Made by a program: the position numbers and the translations under genes. Positions 1 through 5,004 of a stretch of 9,819 nt of DNA are shown piece after piece. A model generated the notes under the pieces. It searched no databases and had not been told where the DNA came from. It was given only the letters and a program-made list of their open reading frames with translations. The first letter of the stretch is position 1. Every line of letters starts with the position of its first letter. Source of the stretch: Pseudomonadota bacterium (GTDB taxonomy: Bacteria > Pseudomonadota > Alphaproteobacteria > Rhizobiales > Devosiaceae); contig JAEWCE010000105.1 in NCBI GenBank assembly GCA_023390785.1, positions 1 to 9,819 of the forward strand, written 5' to 3'.

Positions 1-152
1 TCGGTCTTAGGGTTCGTGTCATCGCCAATCGCAGTTGTGATGGTGGAGCATGGTGCCATCATGATCCCGCTCATGTAGATCGGCTCATTGGCGTTCGCAC
101 GGTTTAAACAGCATAGCGCGATCGTCGCGACGATCAGCATCAATTTGATCAT
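1..152 (-). CDS. Small exported protein of unknown function, 3' end cut by the window edge
   Basis: An ATG at 152-150 opens a frame that stays open for 50 codons to the left edge. The protein starts MIKLMLIVATIALCCLNRA and looks like a Sec signal peptide: one Lys, a hydrophobic core of about 12 residues, then an ANA-type cleavage site near residue 22 followed by NEPIYMSG. The stretch before the ATG, read on the minus strand, contains GGGGGA about 4-6 nt upstream, an acceptable ribosome binding site. The mature part seen so far (about 28 residues) has one Cys and matches no family I recognise. It is transcribed away from the tail-fibre gene, as phage cargo or lysis-accessory genes often are. 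The exported nature is inferred from the sequence; the function is unknown. Confidence 0.55.
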   Translation of the reverse strand, partial: MIKLMLIVATIALCCLNRANANEPIYMSGIMMAPCSTITTAIGDDTNPKT

Positions 153-164
153 TCATCCCCCGGG

Positions 165-181
165 GTTGCCGTCACGGCAAC
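165..181. repeat. Perfect 7-bp inverted repeat, GTTGCCG-TCA-CGGCAAC
   Basis: The two 7-bp arms are fully complementary around a 3-nt loop. The element lies about 13 bp upstream of the minus-strand start at 152 and is followed on the plus strand by only three Ts, so it is a poor rho-independent terminator. It shares the GTTGC...GCAAC layout with the element at 232-248 and may be an operator. Confidence 0.5.
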
Positions 182-231
182 TTTCCGCCCCGACATCGCT
201 ATCATAGCATGACGACTTCGATTGATTCCAT

Positions 232-248
232 GTTGCGATAGTCGCAAC
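232..248. repeat. Perfect 7-bp inverted repeat, GTTGCGA-TAG-TCGCAAC
   Basis: It has the same architecture as the element at 165-181: 7-bp arms, a 3-nt loop and GTTGC/GCAAC ends. It lies in the 229-bp gap between the left-edge gene and the tail-fibre gene. Its right arm is also the first block of the diverged repeat at 242-288. A protein-binding site or RNA hairpin is possible; nothing in the sequence decides between them. Confidence 0.5.
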
Positions 249-288
249 GATTCGCTGCGATCTCAGCAACAGCAATTGCGATCTTGCC
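242..288 (+). repeat. Diverged direct repeat, copy A, upstream of the tail-fibre gene
   Basis: The blocks TCGCAACG, AGCAAC and ATTGCGATCTTGCC occur in this order, and recur in the same order with nearly equal spacing at 1984-2028, where the last block differs by one base. The two copies therefore bracket the tail-fibre gene. They could be recombination footprints around an exchangeable fibre cassette or two copies of a regulatory site. Confidence 0.5.
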
Positions 289-381
289 AGCGACGCCTGT
301 CACCAGGTTTTGCTGGGCAAGTTTAAGAAATAACCGTTCGCCGCCCATGGTCTCGCCACTCTAGAATTGGCGAGGCCTCCA

Positions 382-1878
382 ATGACCGTTGCAAGCGAAG
401 TGAACCGATCCGGTCCGTACATCGGGAACGGCGTGACGACGGCTTTCGACTACGAGTTCCGCATTATCAATGAGGAACATATCAAGGTCATTCGCGCGGA
501 GAATGGCATCGAAACGATCCTGACGCTCAATGTGGACTATACCGTGTCCGGCGTCGGCGACGCGGACGGCGGATCAATTACGATGGTGGTCGCGCCGACT
601 GCGGCGCAGACGATCACGATGCTGCTCAATGTCACGTTCACGCAAGAAACCGATCTTGAAAACCAGGGCGCGTATTTCGCTCAGACCGTAGAGGACGCGC
701 TCGATCTCGCCGTGATGCGTGATCAGCAATTGAGCGAGCGACTGGATCGCGCAATCACAATCCCAGCGTCATCTTCCGGTGTCGATCTTGCTGAACTAGT
801 CGAAAACACGATGCGCCTGGTGGCCAGCGCAGACAACGTAGATGCCGTGGCGGCCAACGAGGCGAATATTAACACTGTCGCAGCTAGCGCGCCCGATATC
901 GCCGCTGTCCTCGCGAATATTTCGGACGTTGCCAATTTTGCTGACGTGTACCAGGGCGCTAAAGCAGATCACCCGACAACGAGGAATGACGGATCGCCGC
1001 TCCAGCCTGGAGATATGTTATTCAACACGACCAGTGATTATCTGGAGGTTTACAGCGGGTCGGTATGGGTGGCGCCCGGCGGGGACATGCGGGGTTCTCA
1101 AAACCTATCGGATGTTGCCGACCCTGGCGCTTCCATCCGGAACATCGGGGGCCTTGATCTTTCGACTACTGTGAACCTCAACGCAGCCTCAGTGCTTACC
1201 AGCGCGGCATTTGGCAAGCTGCACTTTATTTCCGGTGTCACCGCGTTCACAACGACATTGCCAACGCCCGTTGGTAATTCTGGCAAGGTGCTGGCGTTCC
1301 TTGTGGCCGCGGCGGCCAGCGCAACGAAACTCTACACGATCTTGACGCCTGCCGGCGCAATCGGACGATCTGGTGACCACATCGTTATGTGGGCGCATGA
1401 AAGCGTTCTCCTGCGGTCGAATGGAACCAATTGGGAAGTACTTGAGGCGAAGCAAATCCCGTTCGTTGGGACGTTTACTCGCGCTGTCGATCAATCGCCT
1501 TCGGGCGGAAAAGCCATACTCACTTACCCCACCTCGGTCATTGGTGATCCGACAGGACTGAACCTGTGCTATGTCAACAATATGTTTAAAGCCCCGCGCG
1601 CGGGCTCATTCACTTTCGGCGTCTACGCGTATCAGACGGCGGATTCTGGGACGACGGTCAGTCGGCACTGGATCAGTAACGCAGCCGGCACAAGGTTGAG
1701 TGGAATATTCTCTTGGAACAGTAATATCAACGCTACCACCCTCTCTGGTACGGCGCGACTGACGGTAGCCGAAGGTGATGTTATTACTGGTTGCGGCGAG
1801 ATGAACGGCGTGAATTCCAAGATTAATTCGGGCGATCCTGCTCGGTTTGATTTTTTGGAACACGTCCCGTCGTGGTGA
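382..1878 (+). CDS. Phage tail-fibre-like protein
   Basis: The 498-residue product probably forms a receptor-binding fibre or side fibre. I chose the ATG at 382 because GAGG (372-375) is 6 nt upstream; an in-frame TTG at 367 would add five residues. Residues about 8-125 (GPYIGNGVTTAFDYEF onward, ending in a helical stretch) resemble the tail-attachment N-terminal domain of T7-type fibres. Residues about 135-190 are an Ala/Asn/Val-rich helical region with repeats of the NVDAVAANEANI kind, typical of trimeric phage fibres. Residues 237-257 carry the fibre motif RGSQNLSDVADPGASIRNIG. The last 140 or so residues are beta-rich and read like a C1q/TNF-type jelly roll, which would be the receptor-binding tip. 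The fibre call is strong from motif style; the tip fold is inference. No chaperone gene follows it in the window. Confidence 0.85.
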   Translation: MTVASEVNRSGPYIGNGVTTAFDYEFRIINEEHIKVIRAENGIETILTLNVDYTVSGVGDADGGSITMVVAPTAAQTITMLLNVTFTQETDLENQGAYFAQTVEDALDLAVMRDQQLSERLDRAITIPASSSGVDLAELVENTMRLVASADNVDAVAANEANINTVAASAPDIAAVLANISDVANFADVYQGAKADHPTTRNDGSPLQPGDMLFNTTSDYLEVYSGSVWVAPGGDMRGSQNLSDVADPGASIRNIGGLDLSTTVNLNAASVLTSAAFGKLHFISGVTAFTTTLPTPVGNSGKVLAFLVAAAASATKLYTILTPAGAIGRSGDHIVMWAHESVLLRSNGTNWEVLEAKQIPFVGTFTRAVDQSPSGGKAILTYPTSVIGDPTGLNLCYVNNMFKAPRAGSFTFGVYAYQTADSGTTVSRHWISNAAGTRLSGIFSWNSNINATTLSGTARLTVAEGDVITGCGEMNGVNSKINSGDPARFDFLEHVPSW

Positions 1879-1895
1879 CGCTTCCTCCTGGGGGG

Positions 1896-1970
1896 ATGGC
1901 CTCTGCTCGGCCGCGCAAAGGAATGATCGTACGAGCCGTTAGCGCGCACCCGATTAAACGGACAGGATGA
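1896..1970 (+). CDS. Possible 24-residue basic ORF
   Basis: An ATG directly preceded by a run of six Gs opens a 24-codon frame, MASARPRKGMIVRAVSAHPI with four further residues, 17 bp after the tail-fibre stop. The G run could serve as a ribosome binding site, although it touches the start codon. The peptide is basic and has no recognisable motif. A second frame of 33 codons starts with GTG at 1972, two bases after its stop. Both may be chance; I list the first only because of its upstream G run and position. Confidence 0.15.
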   Translation: MASARPRKGMIVRAVSAHPIKRTG

Positions 1971-1983
1971 CGTGTTGAAGGAA

Positions 1984-2028
1984 TCGCAACGCTGTTGCAG
2001 TCCAAGCAACGTAGATTGTGATCTTGCC
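1984..2028 (+). repeat. Diverged direct repeat, copy B, downstream of the tail-fibre gene
   Basis: This is the second copy of the blocks at 242-288: TCGCAACG, AGCAAC and ATTGTGATCTTGCC, in the same orientation. It also contains a small inverted repeat, GCAAC-GCT-GTTGC (1986-1998). It lies in the roughly 210-bp space between the tail-fibre stop and the end of the minus-strand RHH gene, a space in which I see no other convincing feature and no clear terminator. Confidence 0.5.
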
Positions 2029-2088
2029 CACAGCCAGCGGCCCGCCGACTCGGCTAAAGAGGGAGCAGCCTAACGTTGTAGATGCGCG

Positions 2089-2280
2089 CTATGGCTTCTT
2101 CCGCGCCTGGGCTTTCTTCCGCGGCTGAGTTTGCTCGCGGTGACTTACTTCCCGGTCGATCGCGGTACGGATCATGTCCAGTCTATTTTCACCGGGCTCC
2201 AAGACGGCATCCATCCTCTCCTTTGCCCCTTCAGGCAAAGTGAGATTGATGTTCTCGCCCCATAGTTTCTTTCGACCCAT
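2089..2280 (-). CDS. Ribbon-helix-helix DNA-binding protein, probable repressor
   Basis: The 63-residue protein begins MGRKKLWGENINLTLPEGAK. It has the short RHH (CopG/Arc-like) layout: a beta strand at residues 10-14 (INLTL), helix A about 16-27, a turn at Gly30, helix B about 31-46 (NRLDMIRTAIDREVSH), then a Lys/Arg-rich tail. RHH proteins bind palindromic operators as dimers through the paired strands. An in-frame TTG at 2289 would add three residues, but the ATG at 2280 fits the family better. The predicted promoter would place the transcription start at about this ATG, so the mRNA may be leaderless. The gene diverges from the plus-strand pair at 2409-2977, and the gap holds three CATGTACATG sites, suggesting it represses itself and its neighbours. 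That regulatory link is inference. Confidence 0.7.
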   Translation of the reverse strand: MGRKKLWGENINLTLPEGAKERMDAVLEPGENRLDMIRTAIDREVSHREQTQPRKKAQARKKP

Positions 2281-2286
2281 GCTAGG

Positions 2287-2315
2287 CAATTTGCATGTAC
2301 ATGAAATTTAGTCAA
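2287..2315 (-). promoter_or_regulatory. Promoter of the RHH gene with an operator in its spacer
   Basis: On the minus strand TTGACT (2315-2310) is followed after 17 bp by AAATTG (2292-2287). The spacer contains ATTTCATGTACATG. A start point about 7 nt past the -10 box would fall at about 2280, the A of the ATG, which implies a leaderless transcript. It mirrors the plus-strand promoter at 2341-2369: the same -35, spacer length and embedded palindrome. Confidence 0.5.
2288..2309. repeat. Operator-like palindrome, site 1 (CATGTACATG core)
   Basis: The 10-bp perfect palindrome CATGTACATG (2294-2303) lies within a longer imperfect one with AT-rich flanks. It overlaps the spacer and -10 region of the RHH promoter, so binding there would block transcription of that gene. 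Confidence 0.6.
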
Positions 2316-2326
2316 TCCAACTTTTT

Positions 2327-2336
2327 CGTGTACATG
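2327..2336. repeat. Operator-like palindrome, site 2 (CGTGTACATG)
   Basis: It matches the CATGTACATG core with one mismatch and lies between the two opposing promoters. Centre-to-centre spacing is 33 bp to site 1 and 26 bp to site 3. It may be a lower-affinity site that helps cooperative binding; this is inferred from position only. Confidence 0.5.
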
Positions 2337-2340
2337 ATAC

Positions 2341-2369
2341 TTGACATCATTTCATGTACATGAAATAAC
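2341..2369 (+). promoter_or_regulatory. Promoter of the 2409-2977 gene pair with an operator in its spacer
   Basis: TTGACA (2341-2346) is a consensus -35 box. After 17 bp comes AATAAC (2364-2369), a weak -10 box. The spacer is largely filled by site 3. A start point near 2376 gives a leader of about 33 nt before the ATG at 2409. A weak -10 is what one expects of a promoter that is kept repressed or needs an activator. Confidence 0.5.
2349..2366. repeat. Operator-like palindrome, site 3 (perfect 18-bp palindrome)
   Basis: ATTTCATGTACATGAAAT reads identically on both strands. It is the best of the three sites and lies exactly between the -35 and -10 boxes of the rightward promoter. The RHH protein encoded next door is the natural candidate ligand. 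Confidence 0.65.
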
Positions 2370-2408
2370 GTTGCCAGTCTTAACGCAACCATGAAAGGAT
2401 GGATTGCC

Positions 2409-2714
2409 ATGTCGGCCTTCGGTAACACTGTCACTCGCGGCGACGATTATCTGATTTCTAAATTTGGTAAGCTTCAGCAGGCGGCGCTGCTTGCGCTCGC
2501 GGAAATCAACGCCATTCCGGAAACCGCTCTGCCGGATGAAGAGCACAGCATGATCCAGTTCGCGATAGCACCGGTCGAACGGCTCGCTCGCTCCCTGCGG
2601 CTAGTCCAACCATCGACCAGGGCCGGGGCGACGATAACGAAGCGCGTCGTGGCCTGGCTAATGTATGGCGACAGCCTGAACTATCTCCTGGAGCCTGCGG
2701 AGATCGCGGCGTGA
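2409..2714 (+). CDS. Small phage protein of unknown function, coupled to the PrtN-like gene
   Basis: The 101-residue product begins MSAFGNTVTRGDDYLISKFG. I chose the ATG at 2409 because AAAGGA (2394-2399) lies 9 nt upstream; the in-frame ATG at 2391 would add six residues but has no ribosome binding site. The protein is mostly helical in appearance, with an Ala/Leu-rich segment (residues about 24-34) and no signal peptide or membrane span. I recognise no family. Its stop overlaps the GTG of the next gene in GTGA, so the two are probably translationally coupled and controlled from the promoter at 2341-2369. A role in prophage regulation is guilt by association only. Confidence 0.6.
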   Translation: MSAFGNTVTRGDDYLISKFGKLQQAALLALAEINAIPETALPDEEHSMIQFAIAPVERLARSLRLVQPSTRAGATITKRVVAWLMYGDSLNYLLEPAEIAA

Positions 2715-2977
2715 ACACCGCCTTCTTGCTGATGGCGCAATACAACGGCGCGGCAATCATTCCTCTGGAAGCGGTCTGCCGCGACTACTTCAGCCACCTG
2801 ACGCCGACCGAGTTCGCGCGGAAAGCTACGAACGGTCAGATCGACTTGCCGGTTGTTCGGATCGAGGCCAGCCAGAAGGCGGCCAAGGGTATTTACCTGA
2901 CTGATCTCGCCCGGTGGATCGATGCCCGCGTTGAGGCCGCCAGGAAGGAATGCGACCAGTTACAGGGGAGGCGGTAA
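2711..2977 (+). CDS. Pyocin activator PrtN family protein
   Basis: The 88-residue protein starts MNTAFLLMAQYNGAAIIPLE, a signature I recognise from the PrtN family. The rest also fits: CRDYF near residue 24, DLPVVRIE at about 45-52, SQKAAKGIYLTDLARWID at about 54-71 and a KECDQL tail. In Pseudomonas aeruginosa PrtN switches on pyocin genes after the repressor PrtR is cleaved in the SOS response; many prophages in other proteobacteria carry homologues whose targets are unknown. It starts with GTG inside the 4-bp GTGA overlap with the previous gene. Length is normal for the family. Here it may activate late or accessory genes of this element, but I cannot identify its binding sites. Confidence 0.85.
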   Translation: MNTAFLLMAQYNGAAIIPLEAVCRDYFSHLTPTEFARKATNGQIDLPVVRIEASQKAAKGIYLTDLARWIDARVEAARKECDQLQGRR

Positions 2978-2986
2978 GGAGGCATA
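2976..2986 (+). promoter_or_regulatory. Perfect Shine-Dalgarno sequence without a start codon
   Basis: AAGGAGG (2976-2982) overlaps the stop of the PrtN-like gene but is followed by CATAGCGG, with ATA at 2984-2986 where ATG would sit if the site served a downstream gene. The frame from that ATA reads plausibly for about 24 residues (AAHDIKPSTWPSFGFG...) and then becomes Arg/Cys-rich and poor. It may be a gene whose start was lost by a G-to-A change and whose body has decayed, or a stray purine run. Confidence 0.3.
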
Positions 2987-3051
2987 GCGGCTCACGACAT
3001 CAAGCCCAGCACTTGGCCGAGCTTTGGTTTTGGCGTGCCTACGAATCTGCT

Positions 3052-3315
3052 ATGTCGTGCGGCATGTCCATTACGCTCGAATACATTGTGGCGTTGTCCC
3101 TGGCGATGTCGTGCCAGAATAATCCGAGCTGCTACTGGATTGCAGTTGGTCAACGCTACGAGTCGCTGTCACCAACTCAGAATCCAAACTGGTGTGTGAT
3201 CAACCGCGGCAAGGTCGCGTCGCCGGTTCGCATGACAATCGAATACAAGATGTTCATGGGGCCGGGTGTCGAGCCCTGCGATGCACGCAAGGGGCCCAAT
3301 GCGCCGCTGAGCTGA
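3052..3315 (+). CDS. Possible small Cys-rich protein, unknown
   Basis: The frame gives 87 residues from the ATG at 3052 (MSCGMSITLEYIVALSLAMS...). It has five Cys (3, 21, 27, 48, 76), a hydrophobic stretch at 7-20 and sensible composition and codon use, so it may be real. The frame is open upstream to an ATG at 2950 inside the PrtN-like gene, but no start has a good ribosome binding site. Another frame reads better between 2984 and 3045, so one frameshifted gene is also possible. I recognise no family. The remainder up to 3424 holds only a 14-bp palindrome (3360-3373). Confidence 0.3.
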   Translation: MSCGMSITLEYIVALSLAMSCQNNPSCYWIAVGQRYESLSPTQNPNWCVINRGKVASPVRMTIEYKMFMGPGVEPCDARKGPNAPLS

Positions 3316-3359
3316 TCGGCCGTAATTTAAGCGTGGAACCAGCCGCGAATAACCTTCTC

Positions 3360-3373
3360 GTTTCCTCGGAAAC
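3360..3373. repeat. Palindrome upstream of the ATPase-STAS cassette, GTTTCC-TC-GGAAAC
   Basis: Perfect 6-bp arms surround a 2-bp centre, 52 bp before the GTG start at 3425. Its position suits an operator for the three-gene cassette, but short palindromes arise by chance and I see no clear -35/-10 pair beside it. Confidence 0.3.
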
Positions 3374-3424
3374 TGGTATTAGCAACACCTTTCAACCCTT
3401 CGGCGGGCGGGGACCAATTCGAGA

Positions 3425-4639
3425 GTGAAGCGGCTATCGGTTCGGCAAAAGGCGCGGTTGGTCTGGAAGTCCCGGCATGCCATGCGGCGTCGGAAGGTGC
3501 TCCGGCAAAAGGCGTCGGCGCGTCTTCGCGGCGAGACCTCGACCGACGGCCAGCAGCCGGAACAGAGGCTGGGGCTCCACCAGGTATCGCTGTATCGAAA
3601 GGGCACGATCAGCACGGGCGTTGCGCAGAGCAGCGTGCCGATGCCGGAAAACTTTTGCCTGGTCGAGAACTACGAGGAAGTCTCACGGTTTCTCGCCCAG
3701 CTGCGTCACAGGATGGATATTCAGGGCAAGCGTCTCGCTCGCATGCGGGTGGAAGGCAAGAAGATTTTGCAGACCAACCGCCTGCAGAGCTACGTTGATT
3801 TTGCGACGCTGAAACACATCACGCCTGTCTCTGCGCTGGTTCTCGCCTCTGAATATGATCGGGCCATCTCGGTCTTTGGCATGGGTGAATTGATGCGGGC
3901 AGTGAATGTGGACTTGTGGGCGCCGGAGGTGCTCGCCACGCTCAATGATGTTGGGTTTCTGAATCTGCTCGGGGTCGAAGACCCGCTGACGAAACTGAAG
4001 GAGCGCGACGGCGTCTATACCATCCCGTTCATCACCGGCAGCAAAGTTCGCGGCGAGATGATCGAGCAGCTGATCAAGGGCCTTGGCGGACTGGCCGGTT
4101 CAGGCGGCGTTGCCGATGGCGAGACCCTGTTGGGGCGGTCTCGGGTTTACGATGGACTGGGCGAGGCCATTCAGAACGTTCAGGACCACGCCTATCCGCT
4201 CTGGCTGACCGATGGCGGCGTGGCCAGGCAGTGGTGGATGGCGGGGGCCGTCGAGCCAGGTAAGAAACGGTTTACCATAGCGATTTACGATCACGGGATA
4301 TCGATCCCCGTAAGCCTGCCGCGTTGGACCAAGTTCGACGAGTTTCGTGCTAGCGTAGCGAAAACGGTCGGTGGAGAGTATAATCCTACCGACACCCCGC
4401 AGCGGGACGGCGAAACCATCGCAAAAGCGGTGGAACTTGGTCGGTCCTCGACAGGCAAGTCGTATCATGGGAAGGGGTTGCCGGTGATCCGGGAAGTTAT
4501 AGATAACTGTCGGACCGGTACGGTAAGGATCATTAGCCGCAATGGCAGCTATTCTTGCACCGCCGGAGAAGCCCCAAAGCACGCGTCTCACGCATCGCCC
4601 CTGCGAGGAACTTTGGTCGAGTGGGAAATGTTGTTGTGA
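3425..4639 (+). CDS. GHKL-type ATPase with N-terminal STAS-like region
   Basis: This 404-residue protein has the motifs of the GHKL (HATPase_c) ATP-binding fold in order: N box GEAIQNVQDHAY (Glu247, Asn251, His255), G1 box YDHGISIP (Asp289, Gly291), G2 box YHGKGLPVIREV (Gly349, Gly351) and G3-like GTLVEWEM (Gly395, Thr396). No HisKA dimerisation domain or phospho-acceptor His is seen, so it is closer to SpoIIAB/RsbT-type kinases than to a sensor kinase. Residues about 120-185 (YVDFATLKHITPVSALVLAS...) look like a STAS-like fold. The first 35 residues are strongly Arg/Lys-rich. The start is GTG; ATG at 3482 is an alternative. Its stop lies 12 bp before the STAS-like gene, so the pair should be co-transcribed. 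ATP binding is well supported; partner phosphorylation and purpose are inference. Confidence 0.75.
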   Translation: MKRLSVRQKARLVWKSRHAMRRRKVLRQKASARLRGETSTDGQQPEQRLGLHQVSLYRKGTISTGVAQSSVPMPENFCLVENYEEVSRFLAQLRHRMDIQGKRLARMRVEGKKILQTNRLQSYVDFATLKHITPVSALVLASEYDRAISVFGMGELMRAVNVDLWAPEVLATLNDVGFLNLLGVEDPLTKLKERDGVYTIPFITGSKVRGEMIEQLIKGLGGLAGSGGVADGETLLGRSRVYDGLGEAIQNVQDHAYPLWLTDGGVARQWWMAGAVEPGKKRFTIAIYDHGISIPVSLPRWTKFDEFRASVAKTVGGEYNPTDTPQRDGETIAKAVELGRSSTGKSYHGKGLPVIREVIDNCRTGTVRIISRNGSYSCTAGEAPKHASHASPLRGTLVEWEMLL

Positions 4640-4651
4640 CGGGCGAGAGAG

Positions 4652-5002
4652 ATGACCACCGTGATTGACATCGGAAGAGATTTTTCGCGCACCCCGGGCG
4701 GGCGTCTGATCACTGACGGCCCCTATAGCGGCCAGCTGTTCAGGGACCGTACCCTTGCGCCTGCGTTGAAGGATGCCGTCGCGCGCGGCGACAAGGTCAC
4801 CGTCGTGCTGGATGGCCCCCGCGGCTATCTCTCGTCGTTTCTGGAAGAGGCGTTTGGCGGCCTCATTCGCTTCCGCGTATTCGACCAGAAGCAGCTGAAT
4901 GGGGCGCTGGAAATCGTGGCCCACGATCCCTTCTATGAGCCGTACAAGCGCCTGGCGCTGCGGTACATCTCCGAGGCAAAGCCCAACGCCATCGCAGGCT
5001 AA
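4652..5002 (+). CDS. STAS-like (DUF4325-type) protein
   Basis: The 116-residue protein matches the pattern I associate with STAS-like DUF4325: DFSRTPGGR near residue 10, GPYSGQLFRD at 23-32, VVLDGPRGYLSSFLEEAFGG at about 51-70, then a short C-terminal part. In classical STAS proteins such as SpoIIAA the loop after this strand carries the Ser or Thr phosphorylated by a GHKL kinase; Ser61 and Ser62 lie in the comparable place. The ATG is preceded by GAGAGAG, a usable ribosome binding site. The gene is 12 bp after a GHKL ATPase gene, as expected of a kinase-substrate or partner pair. Phosphorylation is inference from the family analogy. No membrane span is present, so the protein is probably cytoplasmic or recruited by the membrane protein next door. 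Confidence 0.75.
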   Translation: MTTVIDIGRDFSRTPGGRLITDGPYSGQLFRDRTLAPALKDAVARGDKVTVVLDGPRGYLSSFLEEAFGGLIRFRVFDQKQLNGALEIVAHDPFYEPYKRLALRYISEAKPNAIAG

Positions 5003-5004
5003 AA

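Noticed and set aside
3192..3428. Plus-strand frame of 78 codons ending in the GTGA overlap with the ATPase gene
   Set aside because: The overlap is suggestive of coupling, but the translation is Arg/Gln/Cys-rich in its first half, overlaps a better frame and has no clear start signal.
4100..4924. Minus-strand open frame of 274 codons
   Set aside because: It runs antisense through the C-terminal half of the GHKL ATPase gene and the STAS-like gene, both of which have clear family motifs on the plus strand.
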